Below the pieces are notes generated by a model that was not told the DNA's origin, did not search any database, and worked only from the letters and a program-made list of their open reading frames with translations. A stretch of DNA of 20,912 nucleotides, taken from assembly GCA_002286715.1 (NCBI GenBank), contig NSJX01000081.1, positions 46,286 through 67,197 on the forward strand, in the 5' to 3' direction. Below are positions 8,966-17,162 of this stretch, piece by piece; position 1 is the first letter of the stretch, and every line of letters begins with the position of its first letter. Source of the stretch: Dentipellis sp. KUC8613. Taxonomy: Eukaryota; Basidiomycota; Agaricomycetes; Russulales; Hericiaceae. Both the position numbers and the translations under genes were made by a program.

Positions 8966-9050
8966 GTGCGTTGTTGTACATTGTCGAATTTATCATAGAA
9001 GTACTGACCGCGCGAGCCCGGGATCCCGGGCTCGCACCTTCAATTCACAG
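8966..9050 (+). other. Putative 85-nt intron with perfect 24-bp palindrome
   Basis: This non-repetitive island interrupts the C-rich array. It carries a GTGCGT donor-like motif at 8966, a TACTGAC branch motif at 9002-9008, a perfect palindrome at 9012-9035 (arm GCGAGCCCGGG, centre AT) and a CACAG acceptor-like motif ending at 9050. The sequence after it (TTAGTTTG, then CTGCCGCC) matches that after the palindrome in C' (5346-5418). An alternative reading is that the donor at 7030 pairs with this acceptor, making a 2-kb intron filled with repeats. Confidence 0.45.
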
Positions 9051-10348
9051 GGTTAGTTTGCGCTGCCGCCTCTGCCCACTCGCGTGCCATGCCGCCTGTA
9101 CGCGCCGCCCCGCCATCGCCATCTCGCCTCGGCCTTGCGACGCCGTGTTGCGCTACATGCCACTCGCGCCGCCACGCCCTCATGGCTCGTCGCCGTCGCC
9201 ATTGCTCGTGCTGCACCACACCGCTTCGCCCTCACCATCCCTTGCGAGACGGACGCTGCATGCCATGTCACGCTCGTGCGCGCATGTTGCGCCCGTACGC
9301 ATTGCGTCGCGTTGCATGCGTCTCCTTCCGCCCGTGCCCCATCGCTCTCGCCCATCCGCGTACCCTCACGTCACATAGTCGCCCTGTCGTGCCGCACGGT
9401 CGCACTCTCGCGCTGCAGCGTCCCCAGCAGCGCAATCCCCCTCCCCCCCCCATTCACGCCGCGGCATTGACCTTGTGCGCTGCAGGGCCTCCATGTCGCA
9501 CCCTAGCGACACCGTCTGCAGCCCCAGCAACACCATCCCACCTTCTCGCACCGCAGCAACGCCGTTTCGCGCTGCAGCGCCGTGGTGTGGCACCCTCATG
9601 ACACCATGTCACGCCCTAGTGACGCTGTCTCGGTTGTATCGCGCCCCTAGCGACGTGACCCCCGCCCTCGCTCGCCGCCCCCGCGCGCTCCAATCCCGCC
9701 CTCGTGCCGCCGTCTGCCCTCACGCGCTGCAGCGGTGCCATCTTGCACTGCCGCCAGGTGCCCACGCGCCGCCCATGCGCTCGTGTGCCCGTACCGTCCC
9801 CACACTGCCGCTCTGAGCGTGCTCGCCGCCAATTCCACCCGCGTCTTGCCCTGATCGGCCTCGTTTGCCCTCGCACGCGGCCTCGTTCCCCCTACACCGC
9901 CCCAGCATGGCGATCCTGCGCCTGCGCGCCGCTGTTTGGCGCACGCAAGCCCACGCTTGCGTCTCACGCGCCCCCGTGGCCCTCACTTGCCGCCGCACCG
10001 CCGCCATCTCGCTGCATCGAACACATACGCCACTATTTCCGCACGTGGCGCGCTCTCACCGCCCTAGCACGGCGGTCTCGCGCATTCAAGCATGCTCTCA
10101 CATGCACGCCTTCGTGCTGCGCCGCTCGCCGCCCCATTCGCGCTCTCGCCCCGCCCGGTTCGCGCTCTCGCCGCCCCATGTGCCCCCAGCAACGACGCAG
10201 CAGGTGCGTCTCGGGACAAACAGCGCGACAGACAGTCCCGTCGGGCCATCCCCGCACGCCTTCCTGATGCCCTGTTCGCTTATCGCTGCGCTGTTTGCGC
10301 TCTCGACGCCCCACTCTCCAGAGGCGCGTCTCGGGATGCCGCGCGCCC

Positions 10349-11605
10349 TAGCAACGGCGGGACAGATGGTCCCCCGTACCCGCGCCGCTCCGTCCCGTGC
10401 CTCCGCCGCGCCCCTGCGTTGTTGCTGCGCCCTGTGCGCCTTAGCACCGGCGCAGGACGTGCGTTCCACGCCCGTGCACGGCCATTTTGCGCCCGTACGC
10501 CGCAGCTTCGCGTCCCCGTGCCGCAGATGCCCTCTCCCGCGCCTCCGCCACCCTATCCTGCGCTGAAACTGTCCCCCCCGGCACCGTCTTTGCGCCCTAT
10601 GCGCCTTAGCAACGGCGCAAGCTGCTCCACTGGCCTTTCGCCGCCCGCCCGCACGCTAGCAACGGCGCAGGCGGCACACCCTCTCGTCGCTCCACCCGCT
10701 GTATCGCCGCCCGCACGCCTCCTCGTTGTGCCGTGCACCCTAGCAACGGCGCAGGCGGCGCTCTCTCTTTCCTCGTCCCACCCGCCTCTACCCGCCATTT
10801 CGTGTCCTGGGGGCCCTACAGCGCGGGCGGCACGCCCTCTTGCCGCCCCACCCGCTGTATTGCTGCTCGCACGCCTAGTCGTTGCGCCGCGCGTCCTAGC
10901 AACGGCGCAGGAGGCGCGCCGCCCCACCCGCCTCCGCCAGTCGATTCGTGCCGCACGGGCCCTAGCAACGGTGCGGGCGGCACGCCCACTCGCCGCCCCA
11001 CTCGCCATATCGCCGCCTGCGCACCGCGTCGCTGCACCGCGCGCCTTAGCAACGGCGTAGGCTGTGTTGGCGCCGTGTCGTTGCACCGGTGGCTCTAGCA
11101 ACGGCGCAGGCAGCGCGCCCTGTAGCCACCCCACGCGCCATCTCGCCAGCTGCGCGCCGTGTCGCTGCGCCGTTGCGTCGCACTGCACCCCCACGCCCCG
11201 CCATCTACACCCTCTTGGCGCCTCCCACACATTCGCGCCGCCCCGTAACCACACCATGCGCCGTCGCTGCGCCGTCGCTGCGCTCTACGCGCCTTAGCAA
11301 CGGCGAACAATGCACGCCTTATACCCTCTCGGCGCCTCAAACGTCTTCGCGCCGCCTCTGACCCGCCCTGTGCGCTCTTGCTGCGTCCTGTGCGCCTGAG
11401 CAACGGCACAGGATGCGTGCTTCACGCTCACGCGCGGTCGTTTTCTGCCCATACGCGGCCGTTTCGCGCCCCCTTGCCCGCACCGCCCTTTCTCGCCCCT
11501 CCGCCGCCCTCTTCCGCCCCTCCGTCGTCATCTGCCACCCCTCTGCCACCCTCTCCTGCCCCGTAACCGGCCTGTGTGCCGTCGCTGCGCTATAGCAACG
11601 GCGCA
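10349..11605 (+). repeat. Dispersed higher-order motif CTAGCAACGGCGCAGG
   Basis: A core TAGCAACGGC followed by GCAGG or a close variant recurs at about 10607, 10657, 10741, 10897, 10963, 11047, 11096, 11295, 11398 and 11593, with a related copy at 10349. Spacing is irregular, about 50-200 nt. It is much better conserved than the sequence between copies. Its complement (gttgctagggc and gttgctacggc) occurs in the U2 block near 17439 and 17608. Confidence 0.8.
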
Positions 11606-12170
11606 GGATGCGCGTTCCACGCCGCCTGACGCCCCCGCGCTGCTGCTTGATACCTGTGCGCCACCGTTCTGTACTCTCGCGCCCGGCCCGTCCTCTCCCT
11701 CACCATCACCGCCCCGCCCTCGCGTGGCCCCGCACCACCCGCACGCTGCCGCTTGACGCACCCGTGCCACCTCTTGATGCCCACGCGGAGCTCCTCGCCG
11801 GTCACTGCCACGCTCCCTTGCTCCACCGCCACGCATCGTCACTCCGCTGCGCGCTCCGTGCGGCTGTCGTGCGTGTCGCTGCCCCTCTTGAACCCCTTCG
11901 CAACCCCCTTGCGACCTCCTCATGCTGCGCCACGTCGCATCACTGTGCTCTGGTGCTGCACCACGCCGTCTGGACCCCCGCCACGCTACGTGCCGCCCCG
12001 GTGCGCCCTCTCGTGCCTAATGGTGCCGCTTCGCCACGCTTTTGCATCCCATGGCATCATGGTCCTTGCTGTGGTGCCGTGTTGCGCCGCGCCGCGCCGT
12101 CTGGATCTCCGTCACGTCCTCACTGTGGCATGCCCTCGCCGCGCTCTGGCTCCCTGTGGCGCCGACGACC

Positions 12171-12203
12171 CGCAACCCCCTCGCAACCCCCTCGCAACCC
12201 TCC
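12171..12203 (+). repeat. 11-bp tandem repeat, 3 copies
   Basis: The unit cgcaaccccct is repeated about three times (cgcaacccccT, cgcaaccccct, cgcaaccctcc) within the C-rich block. Confidence 0.85.
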
Positions 12204-12369
12204 CGCGCCACGCCGTCCGTGGTGTTGTGTTGCGCCCCACGCCATCCGGACCGCCGCCTCGCATCCCGTTGCGCCCTTTCGCACGCCGTCGCGCACGATT
12301 GCGCCATGTCGTGTGGTCTTGCACCCCGTAATGCCTTCTGGGCTCCCGCACCGCCATCTGCTGCCCCGT

Positions 12370-12943
12370 CTGTAATTTTAAACTGCCAATGCTGACATTG
12401 AGTAGGCATTGTCTGTCACAGGATGCCCGGTGTGAGCTCCAATATATGTGGATTTGTTATGCTTGTGCATAGTATTTTTATATATATCTCATTTAGCTGT
12501 AATTGTGAAAACATACTGTATGTCTAAGCTATGTAAAGGAAGTGGTGTGAGATGAGTTTATGACTGTCAAGTAAATGTTTAGTCCTTTGTGCAATAGTTG
12601 GGTAGTTTTATATTATTTTTATAGTTTAGTGTGGTGTATTATAGTTGTATAAATATAATCTATCATCATTGTTGTTCCTGTGTTCTGAATGCCAATATAA
12701 GTATTGCTGTAATTGGAGCCAACAATGTTGCAATAGCTGAAGGACTTGCAGTGCCAATGTATAAGCCTGATAGTTTCTATAGCATGAAAACTGTAGGGGA
12801 GGCACTAAACTAAGCTAAATAACCAAAAGATATGCATCATGTCAAGAACAGAAAATCATGCAAAATCATACAAAGAATTAGATGATAATTAAACATGTGA
12901 AATTATGTAATAATTTGAAATCAAGACATACCTACCTTCAAAG
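12370..12943 (+). other. AT-rich 3' tail of E1, no gene seen
   Basis: Composition switches sharply to AT-rich at about 12370. A branch-like gctgacat followed by tctgtcacag (acceptor-like, ending at 12421) could end a transcript intron opened upstream, but pairing is unproven. A 60-codon open frame at 12631-12813 has no recognisable features. By position the tail matches the AT-rich tail of A, although the sequences do not visibly align. Confidence 0.45.
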
Positions 12944-12944
12944 A

Positions 12945-12985
12945 TGAATCAGAACCTGCCGCTTGCCGGCCCACTCCTCACTAGT
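12945..12985 (+). other. Helentron-like 3' terminus of E1
   Basis: TGAATCAG at 12945-12952 is followed by a hairpin at 12958-12970 (GCCG, loop CTTGC, CGGC), a 10-nt spacer, CTAG at 12981-12984 and T12985. The hairpin lacks the inner CAC/GTG pairs of the other three ends but keeps the outer GCCG/CGGC stem. On the minus strand the CTAG supplies a TAG stop directly in frame with the gene it interrupts. Confidence 0.75.
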
Positions 12986-14457
12986 GAGCTGATCTATCTT
13001 TTAATTTCTGGGCTGAAGAGTGCCCTATGGACCCGTATTCCCTCCTAAGCGTTTTCAATCGAGTAGCAAATTGCTGCTCAACCTCCGCTCGAGCTTCAGG
13101 GGTGTCCTCAAAGTCTTGCGACATAAGCAGGCTCGTTGCGAAGAGTCTTCCGGCTGAGACATTCCAGGGGCTGTGCGGAGTGCCCGTTATGTCTATCCAA
13201 AAATCTTCAGCTTTACAGCAGATGGCAGTGCCATCCGTCTCGTCCCACACGGTCTGAAAATCAGCCACTTCGCTTGGCTGAACTGCCGGCTCCAGAGGTG
13301 AGGCGCCCTTCAGCAGCTCGTCCAGATGGATTCGAGCAAGCTCCTTGAGAGCGAAGGCGTTAGGGATCTCGACTAAGCGCACGCGACAACGCACATACCG
13401 CAAGTGCCGTTTTGTGAGGGTCCCGTCTGAGCGGGCTTCGATTCTTCTGCCTGGGATTTGAGGATAAATCCGACCCCGCCTGTCGCCCGCGGTCCATAGC
13501 CATCGGCTGGCTGACATGCTGCCTCTCAATCTGCTCACTAAGTTGTTTGACGTTCCGGGAGAGCTCGATGTTGGACTGCATTAGAACCTGAATTGAGCGG
13601 GCCATCATGTTGGTGAGAGCGTTGACATCACAATTTTCAGGCTCCTTGGGAGCTCTCGTCAGCCAAACCCAACGGGATAAGGCCCAGCCCATACCTTTTG
13701 CTCTCGGCGACTAGTCTTCGAGCGCCCGCTGCCCCCCTCGTCCTTCCCATTGCCGTCGCCCCCGCGTGCGGGTCGCCTTTCTGCTTCTGCCTCGGATTCT
13801 TCGCGCTCCCTAACGGGCTCCGGTGTTCCGGGCTCCGGCGTCTACAGTAAAGGCCAGTGAGACAATGTTCTACAACGCTAGCTTTACCTGCTATAACCTC
13901 GTCGGCGGTGCCGAATAAAGACTTTGTAAACTTCCCCACGAACGACAAGGGAGACCGTGACTCGGGCTTCTTAGCCCTTTTACCCAACGATTTCTGTGTC
14001 GGCGTCTCGTTGACATCCTTTGAGGCAAGCGGCGTTAGCAAAATAAGAGCACCAGGCGCGGCTGGTCGCTTCACCAGATCTACATCGACTTGATTATCGT
14101 CCTCCTCATCATCAGCATCGCTCCCATTGCCTTGTTCACGCCGGCGCTTACCCCCAGCTGCGGAGCTGCCCGAACTCCCTGCAATGCATTCTTAGCAGCA
14201 GGAAATGAAGCGGGATGGGCACCTACCTTCGCCAGCCGGCGAATGCCTGTCACGTCGGGGCGTCTGCGGCAGCTGAGGGCCGGGTGAGGCAGCCATAGAG
14301 CCGGGCACCGCATGTGCTGCGGGAGTAGCGAACTCGCGATGTCCCCGGGGTTCTCGAGGTGCCGCAGCCTCTTGGACTGTGGGGGTGAGGCCAACAATGG
14401 CGACATACGTTCTCGAAATTGGGGGTTTAGCTTACTTGGGGGGAGAGGCCGATGCAT
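12986..14457 (-). pseudogene. Split host gene, upstream part (exons 1-6a), unnamed Agaricomycete-type protein
   Basis: Spliced minus-strand model with exons 14457-14436, 14376-14227, 14178-13888, 13841-13695, 13644-13399 and 13343-12986. Introns are 59, 48, about 46, 50 and 55 nt, with GTAAGC, GTAGGT, GTAAAG, GTATGG and GTATGT donors and branch motifs such as CCTAACG. The product begins MHRPLPPIQEA. It has a basic then acidic segment (GGKRRREQGN, then ADDEEDDNQVDVD), a nuclear-signal-like GKRAKKPESRS, an E/R/G-rich linker, a probable coiled coil (exon 5, MARSIQVLMQSNIELSRNVK) and a conserved-looking part with FQTVWDE, WNVSAGRLF and LKTLRREYG. The exon 3 to 4 junction is out of phase with the canonical GTAAAG donor; a non-canonical GTTATA donor at 13897 would fix it. 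The gene is cut by E1 at 12985. Function is unknown. Confidence 0.7.
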
Positions 14458-16409
14458 CGCACGGCAATACGATTCCTCTCATTTTCAGTGGTTTTGTTGT
14501 AATGTAACATTAATATCATGCATTGCAAATACCTCCTCCATTGGTTTACCCAATTTCTCTCAAATTCACACTTTGCATGACTTGTAGAATCTCTCAATAA
14601 ATGCTATGTGACCATTAGAAGCTACCTAACATCTTTTCCATTATTACCGCCAGCTCAAAACTACTGGATTGTAGCGGGAATTGGCTCCGCCGTAGCGTGG
14701 CCTTACCGAACTATCAGACTTATATTTCGGCATGTTGGAGGCTCGAACCTGAGCTTCATTCGGCACAGCCACTGACGCTTAACTTCTGGTCCGGACTCAC
14801 ATAGATCTGACGGCACCCCCGTTTTTTTGCTCTAGGTGTATACAATAATAGACGATTACCTTATCAGGAATCGTAACCCTGATCACGCACGTCAGGCGAT
14901 GGGCGCGGAGGCTGGTTGTTTGCGGCCCCTCCCGCCTCTAAACTTCTTCGCCGCTCATGCACAGGGCCTGATGCAAAACATCAGTCAGGCAGCTGGATGG
15001 GCGTGAGGCAGTCTCAGTTTACTTTGGAGAGGCGGCGCGCTTGAGCGCCTTGGTGATGGCGAGCTGGATCCTGAATCATAAGAAGATAAGCTGCGATATT
15101 TCCCAAGTCGGCTCGTGATAGAGACATGCCAGCGCGAGGGAAAAGGCCCGCATGCCTGTCGGAGGGAGTTTTAGGTGCTCGCCTTCTAGAGCTCGACATC
15201 CTCAGCCGGTCACCTGCGAAGATGGTGTAAGGAGATGGATGTGTGAAGCTCTGACACGGGAAGGGTAGTTATCGATGTGGAGGCTCAGCCAGAAGCTTGA
15301 ATAAGTACGCGACAAGGGTGTCATCAGGTGACCATGGAAGGAAGCTTCTAGATTCAAATCAGCGCGCCTGAAAAAGGCGGCGCCCATCGCCGATGACGCA
15401 CAGATTCAAGACGGCTTTCGCGCGTGACGTACTAAATGGCAAAGGGCGTGGAGGCAAGGCGCAGCGAAAGGCCGACGGTGGCCTTGAGAATAACCTCCTG
15501 TAAAGCCTGAGTTCGCGGTGGCGCGCAAGTTGGACTAACCAAAGGTTTAGAAGGGGCTGCTAGGCGCCCTGCAGCGGCCAAATACGTCAGACATCGCTAC
15601 CGGAGAGGGGGGAGACGTTTGCGCAGCTCGGAGGATAAATCTCGCACAGCAGGGCAGCTGGTGGAAGAGATGCGGGAGTGGAGCCCCGCTGGCCAGCGCC
15701 CCAGTCATTGTCAAGCGCTGCGGGCAAGGGCGGAGCAGGATGCCAGAGGAGGATGAGTTTCCTCGATTGGCCGTAAGGTGACTTTCGGTCCAGTCACCGA
15801 CGTTCAAGGGCGTGGTCTCGCCCTCAAAGCCTCTCAGGCATGCAGGCTATCCGTCGTAAAGCCTGCGTCGTCGGGGTGGCTTTGGTAGATGATTCAGAAT
15901 TCGGCCGCACAGCGTCCAATACGCAGTGCTGATTCGAAGTTGACCGTGCATGTTCAGGGCGCGAAGGTCCCGATCGCGCTGCGCGCTTACGGCCTGATAT
16001 TTGAGATTCGAAACGCGCACGTTGGCTCCTCCGGGCCCTCCTTTCTAAGGACTCCAGCGCACGCACCGTGCCATGCGAGCCTCACTCGCAGCCGCCGTAG
16101 ACGTTGAGGCCTGAGCTGCCGTGTAAAGTCGGTGTGCATTGCTCGTAGGATTCCGCCATCTGGGCTCGCCGCATTCGCGATGGCAGCTCGCAGTGTTCCC
16201 CGTTGCCTACCCCAAATTATCTAATCTCGCTGCTACGCGCGACGTCCCCGTTGATCTCATTCCGCCAGAGTCCTTATAACCCAAGGCGTCGAACCACTCC
16301 CCCCAAGTGGGCCGCGCGTCCACGCCTCTGCACGTCAAGAAGGATTCGGACACGAATTCCGTCAGCACCTCTGCAGGCGGCAAAGCTTCCAGCCGTTACA
16401 TTAAGCACG
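14458..16409. other. Unassigned interval between divergent genes
   Basis: This normal-complexity sequence separates the minus-strand gene (start 14457) from the plus-strand gene (start 16410) and presumably holds both promoters. A minus-strand frame at 15199-15014 begins MSSSRRRAPKTPSD. An adjacent frame reads DSGSSSPSPRRSS after an acceptor-like ATCGCAG, which hints at a small spliced or decayed gene, but no convincing donor joins them. Other open frames (around 15547-15807 and 15824-16066) show no recognisable features. Confidence 0.4.
16275..16279 (+). promoter_or_regulatory. TATAA motif upstream of the 16410 gene
   Basis: TATAA lies about 130 nt before the proposed ATG at 16410, a plausible core-promoter distance for a fungal gene. 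A five-base match alone is weak evidence. Confidence 0.2.
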
Positions 16410-16736
16410 ATGGACGCCCGTCGCATTGTGAGTGCGCCCTTCTGATAGTCTACTCCCTGCGCCTGATGCATTGTGAAGACGCGCTCCGTAACCAAAGCTG
16501 CAAAACGCCTCGCCGCGATACGTATCCCGACGCCGCCGTCTTTCAATTTTGCGGAACGGATACAAGCCGCGATGGCCTCGGCCTCCCTAGCTCAGCAGTC
16601 GCCGGAAGTTGGGATGGCGGGCACAACTCCCTCGCCTGCTGCGGGTGAGGCAGCGGTGCAGGTCGGCGAGGGCTCCACGGTGCAGCAAAGCGTGCCGCCC
16701 AGCGGTGTGTATCTGCGGCCTCGCTCAGTGACATAG
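16410..16736 (+). CDS. Small two-exon gene, basic N-terminus, unknown
   Basis: Exon 1 (16410-16427) encodes MDARRI. A 51-nt intron (16428-16478) has a GTGAGT donor, a CTGAT branch-like site and a GTGAAG acceptor. Exon 2 runs from 16479 to a TAG at 16734-16736, giving about 91 residues. The splice joins in phase to MDARRITRSVTKAAKRLAAI, a coherent basic start that an unspliced ATG frame does not give. The remainder is Ser/Ala/Gly/Pro-rich (FAERIQAAMAS, PSPAAGEAAVQVGEGS) and ends VYLRPRSVT. I do not recognise the family. The protein is short and stops just before the AT-rich tail next to U2, so it may be truncated by that insertion or be the N-terminal piece of a longer gene. Confidence 0.5.
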
Positions 16737-17162
16737 TGCTGAAGCAGCCACAGAGGCTCTACTTACATGTCGCAGAATGTGGTTCAGCATCTCTCATAGT
16801 GTGCCCTGGAATTTTTCCAGATTTTTCCCGATTTTATTTGAGGCTGTAGAGCCTGTTTTGTGTTTTCCCCATTGTGTTTTGACTCTGCCATTTTCGCTCT
16901 CACCGGAGTTTGCCGGTGATTTGTCAGCAACTGTACAGTTCATTTCGCTTTTCCTGTGGCTGAGGGACTGGGGCACTCCTCAGTCTCTCACATTAGGCCA
17001 CAGGTGTGTATTTTCACTTTTCTTAGTTTTCTTAGTCTCTCACATTAGGCCACAGCCTGTAAAAGAGTTTTGTTATCCTCTAGGGAGCTCCCGGGTGCCT
17101 CAACATACCAGTTTCAACACACTTCGCACGTGCTCATTCACGTCGCCTTTCACATGCTTCGG
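16737..17162 (-). other. AT-rich stretch, probable tail of U2; no gene
   Basis: Between the small gene and the G-rich block lies AT-rich sequence of the kind that flanks the arrays in A and E1. An open frame here (from 16777) continues into the minisatellite and is not supported. I searched for an inverted hairpin/CTAG terminus for U2 and found none. A ctag at 17079-17082 next to gggagctccc has neither the spacer nor the conserved motifs. Confidence 0.4.
16982..17055. repeat. 22-bp direct repeat, two exact copies
   Basis: agtctctcacattaggccac plus ag occurs at 16982-17003 and again at 17034-17055, a period of 52 bp. The copies are identical in otherwise single-copy AT-rich sequence, which suggests a local duplication. 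Confidence 0.9.

Larger units (their letters stand above)
9052..12370 (+). repeat. C-rich minisatellite block 2 of E1
   Basis: The array continues with CpG-rich degenerate units, including cctagcgacaccgtctgc-like units near 9500. The longest plus-strand frame (322 codons at 10092-11060) shows only Ala/Pro/Arg/Ser/Leu low complexity, with RALATA-type reiterations that come from the DNA repeat. No gene is supported. Confidence 0.8.
6409..12985 (+). mobile_element. Complete Helentron-like element E1 (about 6.6 kb)
   Basis: The 5' end begins TCTGATTC with the terminal palindrome. The 3' end has a TGAATCAG subterminal repeat, a hairpin at 12958-12970, a 10-nt spacer and CTAG at 12981-12984. The boundaries are independently supported: deleting 6409-12985 joins the two parts of the minus-strand gene in frame and into an intact intron. 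One T is ambiguous (6408 or 12985), so either the element includes it or a single T was duplicated. Inside are a leader of about 600 nt, a GTAAGT motif at 7030, 5.3 kb of C-rich minisatellite with one interruption, and an AT-rich tail. No Rep-helicase is present, so it is presumably non-autonomous. Confidence 0.75.

Noticed and set aside
1..12370. CRISPR-like array because of regularly repeated units
   Set aside because: The units are contiguous and degenerate with no unique spacers, and the setting is eukaryotic.
12631..12813. 60-codon AT-rich open frame in the tail of E1
   Set aside because: It is short, lies in AT-rich tail sequence, and has no similarity to anything I recognise and no splice partner.
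14690..14830. Possible tRNA or 5S-like sequence (ggctcgaacc B-box-like motif; aagttaagc and gtccgga on the minus strand)
   Set aside because: The T-arm does not pair, no acceptor or D stem can be drawn at the right spacing, and the 5S-like words are too short; at most a degenerate pol III-derived remnant.
16290..16315. ccactccccccaagtgggcc as another element terminus
   Set aside because: It resembles pieces of the 3' end but lacks CTAG and the subterminal motif at the proper positions.
17075..17095. CTAG next to gggagctccc as the inverted 3' terminus of U2
   Set aside because: There is no 9-10-nt spacer, no TGAATCAG inverse and no ccactcc motif; the hairpin abuts CTAG directly.
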